From a virus: a DNA stretch of 39,395 nucleotides. Where the stretch lies: IMG/VR virus record IMGVR_UViG_3300032053_000195, positions 1 to 39,395 of that record, one strand, 5' to 3'. How positions within the stretch are numbered: the stretch's first letter is position 1; each line of letters begins with the position of its first letter. Below are positions 1 to 8,043 of the stretch, in pieces. Below the pieces are notes generated by a model. That model did no database searches. It was not told the origin of the DNA and was given only the letters and a program-made list of their open reading frames with translations. A program made the position numbers and the translations under genes.

Positions 1-127
1 AGATGGAAAACCCCCAACAGACGTTGTTGCCGGGCGCTTATGGGAAATCGAACAGCGCCGAAAAAATAGAAACGGAACCCCTGACAAGAATTCCTGAGCC
101 ACCCGAATCCTATATCGAGTTTAAATG
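1..127. repeat. Terminal direct repeat (left copy); circular-genome junction
   Basis: Bases 1-127 are identical to bases 39269-39395. An exact repeat of 127 bp at both ends is what a k=127 de Bruijn assembler produces from a circular (or circularly permuted) molecule. It is therefore read as an assembly signature and not as a phage terminal repeat. One copy should be removed to obtain the 39,268 bp circle. Genes of the rightward early operon cross this point. Confidence 0.95.
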
Positions 128-488
128 TCTGATTTATGGATTAGATGATGAGGAACGCCAACATGCATTGAGGGGGCTCTACAAAAAGAATCCGGAATGG
201 AAAAGAGAGATTGGGGGTTACATGATAAAATTGCTCAATATTAAAAATCATAACGTAAGCTGGGCCGAAATGGCATTGGCCGAGGATCATCTGAGATTTC
301 AGGGATCCGGGATTCCGCCGGTGGAAAAAATTGAGATTAGGCAATCTGACGGGAAAAAACATGGTCAAAGTCAATGGATGCTGATCATTGATTTTGATTA
401 TTGGAGACAAGAGGGGGAACCAAAAAGGAGAAAGATCTACATTCCTCTGGATCCGGAATCCCAGAGATACGACAAAATAAAGAGATAA
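3..488 (+). CDS. Unknown protein between replication initiator and RusA
   Basis: The protein has 161 residues and I do not recognise the family. It is rich in charged residues, has no membrane segment and no Cys pairs; a pattern of alternating hydrophobic residues near the C terminus (QWMLIIDFDYW) suggests a small beta-containing fold. The start is well supported: in the circular genome the ATG (also at 39271) is preceded five bases upstream by GGAGGT. It overlaps the 3' end of the replication gene by 95 bases in another frame, an unusually long overlap, and its stop TAA overlaps the ATG of the RusA gene (TAATG), so the three are probably co-translated. Its position argues for a role in replication or recombination, but that is inference. 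Confidence 0.75.
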   Translation: MENPQQTLLPGAYGKSNSAEKIETEPLTRIPEPPESYIEFKCLIYGLDDEERQHALRGLYKKNPEWKREIGGYMIKLLNIKNHNVSWAEMALAEDHLRFQGSGIPPVEKIEIRQSDGKKHGQSQWMLIIDFDYWRQEGEPKRRKIYIPLDPESQRYDKIKR

Positions 489-925
489 TGGAATATCTAA
501 TCGCTCCCGTTGCCAAACCCAGAATGACGCGAGGTGATAAATGGCGGAAGATCCCACGAAAGCCCGTTGGTAAATATTGGGCATTCTGTCGCCGCTGCCA
601 ACTTCTAAAAATGGAACTGCCCCTTTCAAATGCGAGTGTTACCTTTATCGTTCCGATGGCCGAATCCTGGTCTAAGAAAAAACGCAAACAGTTCGACGGA
701 AAACCCCACCAACCCAAAGGAGGACCGGACCTCGATAATTTTTTGAAAGCATTGGGAGACGCGCTTTATAAAAACGATTCATGTATCTGGGATGTTCACA
801 TCCGGAAAGTCTGGGGATACGAAGGCAAAATAATTATTGACCAAAGCGACATGACGCGGGGAATTTCATATCTGGCCCCAGCATATGAGACGATGGCAAA
901 AGATAAAGGCAAAAAAGGAAGATAA
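488..925 (+). CDS. rusA: RusA-family Holliday junction resolvase
   Basis: The protein has 145 residues, the usual size for RusA. The family endonuclease cuts four-way DNA junctions and in phages resolves recombination or replication intermediates before packaging. The diagnostic motif is GGPDLDNFLKALGDAL at about residues 78-93, with the paired aspartates that bind catalytic metal, followed by KNDSCIWDVHIRKVWG, which carries the later conserved acidic position. The N terminus (APVAKPRMTRGDKW) matches the usual RusA opening, where a basic stretch follows a short beta strand. The ATG overlaps the upstream stop as TAATG. A longer in-frame reading beginning near 401 exists but would overlap the upstream gene and lacks the coupling signal. 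Confidence 0.92.
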   Translation: MEYLIAPVAKPRMTRGDKWRKIPRKPVGKYWAFCRRCQLLKMELPLSNASVTFIVPMAESWSKKKRKQFDGKPHQPKGGPDLDNFLKALGDALYKNDSCIWDVHIRKVWGYEGKIIIDQSDMTRGISYLAPAYETMAKDKGKKGR

Positions 926-929
926 TACT

Positions 930-1091
930 ATGCCCACTTTGAATGCTAATTTCTTTTGTCCATATTGCAAAGGTTTCAATATTCGAAAAACAAAGAAACC
1001 GTTGGCGTCGAGCATTTGCGAAAAGTGCGGGAAGAAAATTGATTTGAACAAGATCAAGGTGAAATATACGGTTCAAAACCTGGGGGGATAG
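930..1091 (+). CDS. Small zinc-ribbon protein (Com-like)
   Basis: This is a 53-residue protein with two CxxC knuckles, CPYC at about residue 10 and CEKC at about residue 31, spaced as in a zinc ribbon and followed by a basic tail. It resembles the many small phage zinc ribbons (for example the Mu Com type) that bind nucleic acid, but no specific function can be given. I start it at the internal ATG at 930, not at the earlier in-frame ATG at 885, because 885 would lie inside rusA and 930 directly follows the rusA stop with a GGAA just upstream. It lies between rusA and the gpZ-like gene. Confidence 0.75.
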   Translation: MPTLNANFFCPYCKGFNIRKTKKPLASSICEKCGKKIDLNKIKVKYTVQNLGG

Positions 1092-1093
1092 AC

Positions 1094-1699
1094 ATGGAAT
1101 TCAAGGCAGAAATTGAAGGCATCGAGGAAGCCAAAAAACTTATCTCGGCTCGCCTAATGAACGAAGTTTTAAAATATACCAATCAGGATCTCGTCAAGGT
1201 TGTTCGAGGGGTAATAAAAGATAAAATCATGGAGGGCTATAATATCAAACCGGGGGATCTCAATACGGCGATGAAAATCAAACAGGGAGCCGACCCACTT
1301 GAACAAATCATCCAGATTAACGATGCCGACAAGAGGGGGATTCCTATATTCAAACTCGCGGGGCGAAAGGCTGTTCAAACCCGCGAGGGGGTTTGGGCAG
1401 AGATCCGGAGAGGAAGGGCGAAAGCATTTACTCAGGCATTCATTCAGGTTATGCCGAGTTCCGGCCACAGGGGCGTATTCGTTCGTTTTCGGGGCGGATC
1501 CGGAAAGGGCGGAAGAATGACACGCAAAGATGTCGGAGGAAAGAATCCGCCCATTCATGAGATTTATGGTCCGCGAATCACGTCGCTCGTGAAGAGCCCG
1601 ATCATGGGCGAGGCAATCAAAAAGGCAATCAATGATAACCTGACCAGGATCTTTAAACAGAAGCTCGCATGGAAGACCGGGGGTTTACTTGGAAAATAA
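1094..1699 (+). CDS. Minor tail protein Z (gpZ)-like
   Basis: The protein has 201 residues and the profile of the prophage minor tail protein Z family (lambda gpZ, about 190 residues). It shows an N-terminal helical stretch (residues 1-60), a central beta region with the pattern GIPIFKLAGRKAVQTREGVW, then AFIQVMPSSGHRGVFVR, and the C-terminal signature NPPIHEIYGPRI near residue 155 that resembles LPI-x-x-LYGPS in the family. In lambda gpZ acts late in tail completion. Here the gene is not in the tail cluster but two genes after rusA and just upstream of the terminase genes, an odd placement. GGGGGGATAG precedes the ATG. Confidence 0.8.
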   Translation: MEFKAEIEGIEEAKKLISARLMNEVLKYTNQDLVKVVRGVIKDKIMEGYNIKPGDLNTAMKIKQGADPLEQIIQINDADKRGIPIFKLAGRKAVQTREGVWAEIRRGRAKAFTQAFIQVMPSSGHRGVFVRFRGGSGKGGRMTRKDVGGKNPPIHEIYGPRITSLVKSPIMGEAIKKAINDNLTRIFKQKLAWKTGGLLGK

Positions 1700-1833
1700 A
1701 ATGGGTCCTTCCAAATTACAACCGGCCATGAGGCGTCAGTGACCGCAAATCTCGTATGCGAGCCAAGATTTTTTTGAGCTTAACATATGAATCTAATTAA
1801 CCATCTTTACTTTAGAGGTAATTTTTAATTAGA
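1700..1833 (+). other. Intergenic gap upstream of terminase; possible cos/pac region
   Basis: These 134 bases separate the gpZ-like gene from the small terminase and are AT-rich towards the right. They contain the short inverted repeat CTCG-TATG-CGAG (about 1753-1764) followed by AAGATTTTTTTG, which could be a weak terminator. The right half (TTAACATATGAATCTAATTAACC) is a plausible initiation or terminase-binding region. Lambda-type terminases usually recognise DNA just upstream of their small-subunit gene, so a packaging site may lie here, but nothing in the bases proves it. Confidence 0.3.
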
Positions 1834-2469
1834 ATGCCACGGCTACTCACACAAGCTCAGTATGCGCGGAAAACGAGATATTCACGGGCGCGAATTAACC
1901 AACTCGTGAAGCAGGGAGTGATCATCCTGAAAAATAGGAAGGTCAATCCGGTGCAAGCCGAAGTTGCAATTACAGCCAATATCGATCGTTCACGTCGGCT
2001 AAGATCAGAAGCTAAACCAAAGATTGGGAAATCTCAACAAATGGAACTTCTTCCGGGTGCATTTAACAATGATCAACAAAAGATTCCATCCCAAAATGGA
2101 TTTAACAACGATCAACAAAAGAACCCGTTCCAAGCTGGATTTAACAATGATCATCTTAGTTCGTTAACCGAAGCGAGACGAGATCATGAACTTTTAAAAA
2201 TAAAGTTGACTGAAGTTCAGCTAAAAATAAAAAGAGGAGAGCTCGTCCCCAAAACGGAGCCAATCAAATGGCTCGTTGCTCTTGGATCTGCGACGAAACT
2301 TGCCTTTCAAGGACTTCCAAAGCGATTAGCGCCGATTGTCCGGCTCTATGATGATGAAAAAAAGATCGAATTGATCATTCGCCGAGAAGTTTACAGAATC
2401 ATCCGTGAATTGGAGAAACCCCTACATGGACCAAAATCTCGCAATCTTGATAAAGCAAATACCAAATGA
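1834..2469 (+). CDS. terS: Terminase small subunit (Nu1-like)
   Basis: The protein has 211 residues. Residues 1-50 form a predicted winged-helix domain (MPRLLTQAQYARKTRYSRAR, then INQLVKQGVI) like the DNA-binding N terminus of lambda Nu1. Residues 70-115 are a low-complexity linker containing three imperfect copies of a 13-residue unit beginning FNND. The C-terminal half (ARRDHELLKIKLTEVQLKIKR and beyond) is a long helix typical of Nu1-like subunits that bind the large terminase. The gene immediately precedes and overlaps terL. The repeated linker is visible in the DNA as repeated TTTAACAAYGATCA and is probably a length-variable spacer. The role is recognition of the packaging site. Confidence 0.85.
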   Translation: MPRLLTQAQYARKTRYSRARINQLVKQGVIILKNRKVNPVQAEVAITANIDRSRRLRSEAKPKIGKSQQMELLPGAFNNDQQKIPSQNGFNNDQQKNPFQAGFNNDHLSSLTEARRDHELLKIKLTEVQLKIKRGELVPKTEPIKWLVALGSATKLAFQGLPKRLAPIVRLYDDEKKIELIIRREVYRIIRELEKPLHGPKSRNLDKANTK

Positions 2470-4384
2470 GGCCTGGCAACGAATATGGAAACTACCGGAT
2501 GACATTTCAATCCCGGACTGGATTGAAAAGAATGTTAAACTTTCTGAAAAAACATCAGCCGAACCAGGGGCATTGCGAATCGAAAGGACGCCCTATACCA
2601 GAGGACCCCTTGTTGCCCTGGGGGATCTATTTATTGAGGAAGTTATCCTGGTTTGGGGAAGGCAGCTCGGGAAAACCATGGGAGTGCTCTGTCCCTTCGT
2701 CTGTTATGTGATCGCCCAGGATCCGGGGCCCGGGACCTTTCTTTTGCCGACCCGGGATAAAGCAAAGGAATATTTTGAAACAAAGCTCGATCCGGTGTTT
2801 CAGGCCTGCGAAGAGATCCGGGACCGGGTGCCGGACAATCCGGATGATTATACGAAACTCCGGATGAATTTTTCGACAATGGTTCTCGCCATGGCCTGGG
2901 CGGGATCGGAAAGCCAGACAACGACCAGATCGAACCGGTATCTGATCGTGGACGAGGCGGACGAAATTAAGAAGGCCGTGGGAGAGCATGCGATCGATCC
3001 GATTCGGGGAATCGAGCAAACCCTAACGACCTACTCAAACCGCAAAGAGATTATGGCGTCATCACCTACCATACCCGAAGGAAATATCTGGCAGGCCCTC
3101 AAAAAGTGCCAATACGTCTTTGAATATTGGATTCCCTGCCCCCATTGCAGACGTCTGCAAATTCTTTATTGGGAGAATGTTCGGTTCGGCGAGGACCATG
3201 ACCCGGTGGTCGTTGAGGAAATCGCCTGGTATGAATGCGAGGCTTGCCAGGGGAAAATACCGAACATGGATAAAATCCGGATGCTCGCAAAAGGAGAATG
3301 GAGAGCACGTCTTACCGCGGATCCATGCGATCAGATCATGAAAAAGGTTCGGGTCAGGATTGAGGATACAATCTCTCTGGATCAGGTGCTCGAAGATATG
3401 CGGGTTAAAAGGATTGGATTTTTTCTTCCCAAATGGTATTCCCCTTTCAGCGGAGGAACATTTGGGGTCATTGCAAAGGAATTCATCGAGGCGAATAAGA
3501 AACTCCAGGAAGGTCAGGATTTCGCGCCGATGCGGAACTGGAGAATTTATAATGCGGCCAGACCCTGGGAGGAGGAGACGATTAAAGAGACTGAACTCGA
3601 ACTGATGGCTAATCGTATCGATGTTCCTTCGTTGATTTGTCCCAAGGAGACCCTTGCCATCACCTGCGGGATCGATCGAAGCGAGAAAGGATTCTGGTAT
3701 GTCGTGACCGCGTGGGTATTCCAACCAGGGACGAACGGATATGCCTCCCACTTGCTTCATTACGGAGTCATGGCCGAGGATTGGGAGCAGCTGGAGAATT
3801 TTGTCCTCAATACGACATATGCCGTTGATGGGTCGGAGACATTACGAAAACCGATTCTCATCACGGGGTTTGATACGGGTGGAGGTGAAGAACAGGAATC
3901 CGCGATTACTCAGACGGCGGAGGGCTATGATTGGTTGAGAAAAATGCGGGCACCAGACAAGAATCTTAGAATCTTCGGGACGAAGGGACTTTCCCGCCCA
4001 GCGAAAAAGAAGGTAAGACAAGGGAAGATTGATAAAATGCCCGGTCCCAAAGGGGAACCGATCGCGGGCGGCCTCTGGATCTGGGAAATGGATACGTCCG
4101 AGCTTAAAAAAGATATGTGGTTCCATTTGCGAAGACAGCCCGATCAAACAGGACGGTTCACGTTTCATTCCGAGACCGATCTGGATTATATGCGACATCT
4201 CCTCTCCGAAAAATATTTGATCGAAGGGGGAAAGTGGACATGGAAGAGGAAAGGCCGGAATCACTGGCTCGATGCGACCATTATCAATTTTGCACTCATG
4301 GACAATGAATGTTACGGCCTCCAGATTATGACACTCACGAAAAAGGCAGCCGAAAGAAGGCAGATTTCAAAGGGAATTGGGTGA
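2426..4384 (+). CDS. terL: Terminase large subunit (GpA family)
   Basis: The protein has 652 residues from the ATG at 2426; a GTG at 2405 would add seven residues. I prefer 2426 because GGAG lies ten bases upstream. The motifs are those of the phage terminase GpA family: Walker A-like WGRQLGKTMG near residue 80, Walker B YLIVDEADEI near residue 180, a zinc-binding pair CPHC...CEAC (about 275-320), and the nuclease-domain acidic motif TCGIDRSE (about 410) with a second acidic stretch ITGFDTGGGEE (about 475). The enzyme cuts concatemeric DNA and pumps it into the prohead through the portal. It overlaps terS by 44 bases in another frame. The family includes the cos-cutting lambda enzyme, so cos-type ends are likely but not shown. 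Confidence 0.95.
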   Translation: MDQNLAILIKQIPNEAWQRIWKLPDDISIPDWIEKNVKLSEKTSAEPGALRIERTPYTRGPLVALGDLFIEEVILVWGRQLGKTMGVLCPFVCYVIAQDPGPGTFLLPTRDKAKEYFETKLDPVFQACEEIRDRVPDNPDDYTKLRMNFSTMVLAMAWAGSESQTTTRSNRYLIVDEADEIKKAVGEHAIDPIRGIEQTLTTYSNRKEIMASSPTIPEGNIWQALKKCQYVFEYWIPCPHCRRLQILYWENVRFGEDHDPVVVEEIAWYECEACQGKIPNMDKIRMLAKGEWRARLTADPCDQIMKKVRVRIEDTISLDQVLEDMRVKRIGFFLPKWYSPFSGGTFGVIAKEFIEANKKLQEGQDFAPMRNWRIYNAARPWEEETIKETELELMANRIDVPSLICPKETLAITCGIDRSEKGFWYVVTAWVFQPGTNGYASHLLHYGVMAEDWEQLENFVLNTTYAVDGSETLRKPILITGFDTGGGEEQESAITQTAEGYDWLRKMRAPDKNLRIFGTKGLSRPAKKKVRQGKIDKMPGPKGEPIAGGLWIWEMDTSELKKDMWFHLRRQPDQTGRFTFHSETDLDYMRHLLSEKYLIEGGKWTWKRKGRNHWLDATIINFALMDNECYGLQIMTLTKKAAERRQISKGIG

Positions 4385-4388
4385 TGAT

Positions 4389-5675
4389 ATGAAAATCTTT
4401 GTGGCGATTTCGCAGTATAAAATCATGAAGGAGGAGCGAGTTCTCGAACTGGCCAAAGAGATCGGTCTGAAAAACTTTAAGGCCTATTCTTTGGAATTTC
4501 ATCCCATGTTTGAGAATTCCCTTGTGGAGATGGTCGAAAGAAATCCCCATCATCAATTTCTCTTTCAGAGGATCCTCGGGACCATCATCGATCGATCCCG
4601 ATCGACGCTCTTAGGCATCTGGAAAAAACTTTATGACGAGGGAGATGTCTATGATTATTTTCTAATTCTTGATGAAGATATCAGCTTCCCTGCGGAAGCC
4701 ATCGACATGATGATCAAGGCAGATCGGCCCATTATTGGGGCGACCTATTCATTCAAAACCGATAGGGGACCGAAAGGCAATATGCCGGTTTCGAAATTTT
4801 TCCATAGAGAAAAAGTACGACCGGACGGAACACTCAAAATTAAATGGCTAAACGGCGGGTTTATTTTTGTGCGGAAGGATGCCCTTTTGAAAATGATCGA
4901 AAACTATCCCGAACTTCGCTGGGAGAGATTTCAGGAGCACGAGGGAGACGATATCGATATCAAGGAGAGCTGGGCGCTCTGGCTTTCTTACATTGAAAGA
5001 GATTTCGGCGTCCGCCAATATCTTTCCGAGGATTATGCTTTTTGCGAACGCGCAAGGAAAATCGGTTACGAGATTTGGTGCCATACGAAGATTCCACTCC
5101 TTCACTGGGAAGGGCCCGTGGCCTATGCAGTGAATTGGCAAAGGATGATCCACAAGGAAAAACCGGACCGGCCGATCATCAACAATATCGAAGGATGGAC
5201 CACCGAGTTAGAATTGGAATGGCTGGAGGATCGGGCAAAAGAGATGACTTCAATCGTCGAGATCGGATGCTGGAAAGGAAGATCTGCCAAAGCATTATTG
5301 GAAGGATGCCAGGGGAAGGTTTGGTGCGTGGACCATTTTAAGGGTAGCTCGGGTAACCAATTTTCAAGCCCGGAGCGAGCGGAGAAAGAAAAAATCTATG
5401 AAAAATTTATGGAGAATGTGGGTCATTACCGAAACCTTGAAATCCTCAAATGCAAAAGTGAAGATGCCGCCAAGAAATTTGTCAATCCGGTAGATATGGT
5501 CTTTATCGATGGGAATCATGAAACCGCGAAAAAAGATATCGAGCTCTGGCTGCCGCGATGCACAAAGCTGATCTGCGGCCACGATTATAACGAGAATAGC
5601 GTCTGGCGAGCGGTCCATGATGTTCTGGGCCAGATCACCGGGGTTTACGAATCGATTTGGTATAAGGAGGTTTGA
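4389..5675 (+). CDS. Glycosyltransferase-methyltransferase fusion
   Basis: The product has 428 residues and two enzyme-like parts. Residues 1-270 look like a GT-A type glycosyltransferase: YDYFLILDEDISFPAEAI carries a DxD-like metal motif near residue 94, WLNGGFIFVRKDAL near 155 and SEDYAFCERARKIGYEIW near 220 match the usual later motifs. Residues 280-428 look like a class I SAM-dependent methyltransferase (Methyltransf_24 type): IVEIGCWKGRSAKALL near 289 is the SAM-binding glycine loop, and VDMVFIDGNHE near 375 is the acidic post-motif. It lies inside the packaging operon, five bases after terL and coupled to the next gene by TGATG. The substrate is unknown (DNA, capsid or host glycan). A TTG at 4377 is an alternative, weaker start. 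Confidence 0.82.
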   Translation: MKIFVAISQYKIMKEERVLELAKEIGLKNFKAYSLEFHPMFENSLVEMVERNPHHQFLFQRILGTIIDRSRSTLLGIWKKLYDEGDVYDYFLILDEDISFPAEAIDMMIKADRPIIGATYSFKTDRGPKGNMPVSKFFHREKVRPDGTLKIKWLNGGFIFVRKDALLKMIENYPELRWERFQEHEGDDIDIKESWALWLSYIERDFGVRQYLSEDYAFCERARKIGYEIWCHTKIPLLHWEGPVAYAVNWQRMIHKEKPDRPIINNIEGWTTELELEWLEDRAKEMTSIVEIGCWKGRSAKALLEGCQGKVWCVDHFKGSSGNQFSSPERAEKEKIYEKFMENVGHYRNLEILKCKSEDAAKKFVNPVDMVFIDGNHETAKKDIELWLPRCTKLICGHDYNENSVWRAVHDVLGQITGVYESIWYKEV

Positions 5676-5845
5676 TGAGAAAAGCAGTCCTGATTCTGGA
5701 TAACGGTATGAAGATCCGGCTCCATCTGAAGGAAAAAGACGTGAGAAGACTCATCAGTCAACCCAAAGGACCTTTCGTCAAACCCAAAAGATGGACCCGG
5801 GCAAAGGACTTTTTGAAAAGAATCTGGAAAAGGAGGCCGGGATGA
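5675..5845 (+). CDS. Small basic protein, unknown
   Basis: This is a 56-residue, strongly basic protein (theme MRKAVLILDNGMKIRLHLKE, then many K/R/W/P) with no recognised family. AAGGAGG lies eight bases upstream of the ATG, the start codon overlaps the upstream stop (TGATG), and its own stop overlaps the next start, so it is tightly coupled at both ends. This is good evidence that it is a real gene despite its size. The basic C terminus suggests nucleic-acid contact, but that is only composition. Confidence 0.65.
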   Translation: MRKAVLILDNGMKIRLHLKEKDVRRLISQPKGPFVKPKRWTRAKDFLKRIWKRRPG

Positions 5846-6024
5846 TCAAATATTACACGGTGAAAGAAACGGCTGATATCTTTAGAAGAACCACCCGGAC
5901 GATCCTCCGTTGGATCGAAGATGGTTATCTCGAATCAAAAAGAGTAAAAGACGGTCATCTCATTTCAGAGCTTGAGATCCATCGAATTTTGGATAATCCC
6001 GCAAAAACGACCCTTCCGGAATGA
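5842..6024 (+). CDS. Small HTH protein (MerR/excisionase-like)
   Basis: The protein has 60 residues and is almost entirely a helix-turn-helix of the HTH_17 or excisionase kind: YYTVKETADIFRRTTRTILR, then WIEDGYLES and a wing VKDGHLISELEI. Such proteins bind DNA as excisionases or small regulators. It is an odd find within the head operon, far from the integrase at 25.5-26.7 kb. AAAGGAGGCC precedes the ATG and the start overlaps the upstream stop (ATGA). It could regulate late transcription or act as the recombination directionality factor; the HTH at 30273-30494 is the competing candidate. Confidence 0.7.
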   Translation: MIKYYTVKETADIFRRTTRTILRWIEDGYLESKRVKDGHLISELEIHRILDNPAKTTLPE

Positions 6025-6040
6025 AAATCACATGACAAAT

Positions 6041-6060
6041 GACGACATTAGACGACATTA
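6041..6060 (+). repeat. Short tandem repeat, two copies of GACGACATTA
   Basis: The decamer GACGACATTA occurs twice in direct tandem in the 172-base gap after the HTH gene. Its position just downstream of a DNA-binding protein makes an operator possible. The gap also contains an imperfect hairpin CTCCCG-N7-CGGGGG (about 6115-6130) before the terminator at 6141. Confidence 0.5.
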
Positions 6061-6140
6061 GGTCATAGACAAGCCTCTTTTTATGTGATTTACTAAGAAC
6101 CATTAAGATCCTCCCGTCTCGAGCGGGGGTTAATTCACGA

Positions 6141-6180
6141 AGCCATCCAGGGCCCTGGCTCTGGATGGCTTTTTCTTTTT
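6141..6180 (+). terminator. Rho-independent terminator
   Basis: AGCCATCCAG (6141-6150) pairs perfectly with CTGGATGGCT (6161-6170) around a GC-rich ten-base loop and is followed by TTTTCTTTTTT. It would end or attenuate transcription between the terminase block and the portal block, so the head genes downstream either have their own promoter or depend on antitermination. Confidence 0.85.
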
Positions 6181-6196
6181 TGGAGGGTTTTATGTA

Positions 6197-6415
6197 ATGG
6201 CCGGAATCACGCTCGCGGAGTCAGAAGCAAAATTAGTTCTCTGGATGAAGGCGGACGATAAGGTCGCCTCTGGGCAGTCCTATTCGATCGGTGGGCGGTC
6301 TTTGAGCCGGGCGGATGCAAAGATGATCCAGGAGAATATCAAGTTCTGGGACCGAAAAGTCAAAGAGCTTAACGACGGCGGAATCAAGGTGATCGCCGTA
6401 ACGCCGGTGGGGTGA
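6197..6415 (+). CDS. Head-tail connector, gpW/DUF6148-like
   Basis: This 72-residue protein carries the pattern SGQSYSIGGRSLSRADAK followed by a helix IQENIKFWDRKVKELN. This is the arrangement of the small head-completion proteins of the gpW/DUF6148 type: a helix, a beta hairpin with GGR, and a second helix. In lambda gpW closes the portal after packaging and readies it for the tail. It lies directly before the portal gene, as W does in lambda, and its stop overlaps the portal start (TGATG). GGAGGG lies nine bases upstream of the ATG. An ATG-TAA minimal reading frame (6192-6197) sits between the Shine-Dalgarno and the true start. Confidence 0.8.
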   Translation: MAGITLAESEAKLVLWMKADDKVASGQSYSIGGRSLSRADAKMIQENIKFWDRKVKELNDGGIKVIAVTPVG

Positions 6416-8043
6416 TGGCCAAACTGAATCTTCCGGAGAAAAATGTCGTTGATCGGGTCATTGAATATTTTGCTCCCATCAGGGCCCATCAACGGTTCAG
6501 GGCACGCTGGATGCTATCCATCGTTGGTTCATATACGGGGGCTTCAACCTCCAAGCGATCGCTTTCCACCTGGAAGCCGCATCAGATCGATGCGGATTCC
6601 GCAATCCTTCCCGACCTTCCCACGCTTCGAGATCGCAGCCGCGATTTAATCCGCAACGCCCCCCTGGCCACGGGAGCGATAAACACAGCCACGACAAATG
6701 TGATCGGGACGGGACTTAAACTTCAAGCCCGCCTGGATCGCGACGTTCTCAAATTCAGCGATCAGGAAGCTGATGCCTGGGAAAAAAAGACGGAGCGCGA
6801 ATTTCGCCTTTGGGCCGAATCGCAGGATTGCGACGCCTGCCGGATCCTCAATTTCGCCTCGATCCAGGAACTGGTCTTCAGGCAGACGCTCGAAAGCGGA
6901 GATGTTTTCGTTTTGCTTCCAAAGATCAAGCGACCTCCCTTGCCCTATGATATGAGACTCCAGATCATTGAGGCGGACCGCGTCTGCAACAAAGACAATG
7001 CCAGGGACACAAACATGCTGGCCGGCGGCATTGAGAAAACGATTGAGGGCATTCCCGTTAAATATCATATCCGCAAGGATCATCCCGGAAATCTTTTAAA
7101 TGCCCAAACCGGAGCGACATGGGACGTGATCCCTGTCTTTGGTGAAAAGACAGGACTCCGAAACATAATTCATCTTTACCGGATGCTGAGGCCAGGCCAG
7201 AGCCGGGGCCTTCCTTATCTCTCTCCGGTTATCGATAGCCTCAAACAACTGGATCGCTATACCGAGGCCGAGATCATGGCTGCCGTCGTGGCGGGAATGT
7301 ATACGGTTTTCGTTAAGACAGAAGGCGGCGGGCAATTCCCGACGAGCATGGTTGGCGACATAAATGTGGATGCAGTTTCCAAGGCGAGCGATGAAGATAT
7401 TAAGATGGGAAGTGGCGCCATTGTTGGTCTGAAAACCGGCGAATCGATAGAGACCGCGGATCCGGGAAGGCCTAATACTTCTTTCGATCCTTTTGTGAAG
7501 GCCATCCTACAGCAGGTCGGGGTTGCCCTTGAGATTCCTTTTGAAATCCTGATCGGTCATTTTTCGTCTTCTTATTCTGCCTCGAGGGCAGCGCTTCTGG
7601 AGGCCTGGCGGTTTTTCAAGGGAAGAAGACATTGGCTTGCCGATAATTTCTGCCAGCTCGTTTATGTGACGTGGCTTTATGAGGCGATTGCAAGCGGAAG
7701 AATAGGAGCACCCGGGTATTTCAGCGATCCGATTATGCAAAAAGCTTATTCGGGGGCTCTCTGGATCGGTGATGCACCATCCCAGATCGATCCAGTCAAG
7801 GAAGTCGATGCCGCGGAGAAGCGGTTGAAGATCGGGCTTTCGACCCTGGATGAAGAAACAACCAATCTTACCGGCGGCGACTTTGAGACGAATTATCCCC
7901 GAATTAAAAAAGAACGGGAGATGATGAAAGAGATAGGGATGGATTTTGAGAAAAAAACGGCAGTCGCGCCATCAACGGAAAAAGAGTTACCCGATCAAGT
8001 TCCGCCTTATGATTTAAAGGCTAACCAAGGAGGTCTTGTATGA
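6415..8043 (+). CDS. Portal protein, lambda gpB family
   Basis: The protein has 542 residues, close to lambda gpB (533). Family traits include STSKRSLSTWKP near residue 45, LRDRSRDLIRNAPLATGAIN near 65, GTGLKLQAR, EADRVCNKDN near 190, RMLRPGQSRGLPYLSPV near 260 and GHFSSSYSASRAALLEAWR near 385, the last being a hallmark of the lambda portal family. Twelve copies form the ring through which DNA enters and leaves the head. The start is the ATG at 6415, which overlaps the stop of the upstream gene; a GTG one codon earlier is also in frame. Its stop overlaps the protease start. Confidence 0.95.
   Translation: MAKLNLPEKNVVDRVIEYFAPIRAHQRFRARWMLSIVGSYTGASTSKRSLSTWKPHQIDADSAILPDLPTLRDRSRDLIRNAPLATGAINTATTNVIGTGLKLQARLDRDVLKFSDQEADAWEKKTEREFRLWAESQDCDACRILNFASIQELVFRQTLESGDVFVLLPKIKRPPLPYDMRLQIIEADRVCNKDNARDTNMLAGGIEKTIEGIPVKYHIRKDHPGNLLNAQTGATWDVIPVFGEKTGLRNIIHLYRMLRPGQSRGLPYLSPVIDSLKQLDRYTEAEIMAAVVAGMYTVFVKTEGGGQFPTSMVGDINVDAVSKASDEDIKMGSGAIVGLKTGESIETADPGRPNTSFDPFVKAILQQVGVALEIPFEILIGHFSSSYSASRAALLEAWRFFKGRRHWLADNFCQLVYVTWLYEAIASGRIGAPGYFSDPIMQKAYSGALWIGDAPSQIDPVKEVDAAEKRLKIGLSTLDEETTNLTGGDFETNYPRIKKEREMMKEIGMDFEKKTAVAPSTEKELPDQVPPYDLKANQGGLV

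Noticed and set aside
1-127. Genuine phage terminal redundancy
   Set aside because: The length of exactly 127 bp and the position inside an early gene fit an assembler k-mer overlap better than a packaging-derived repeat.
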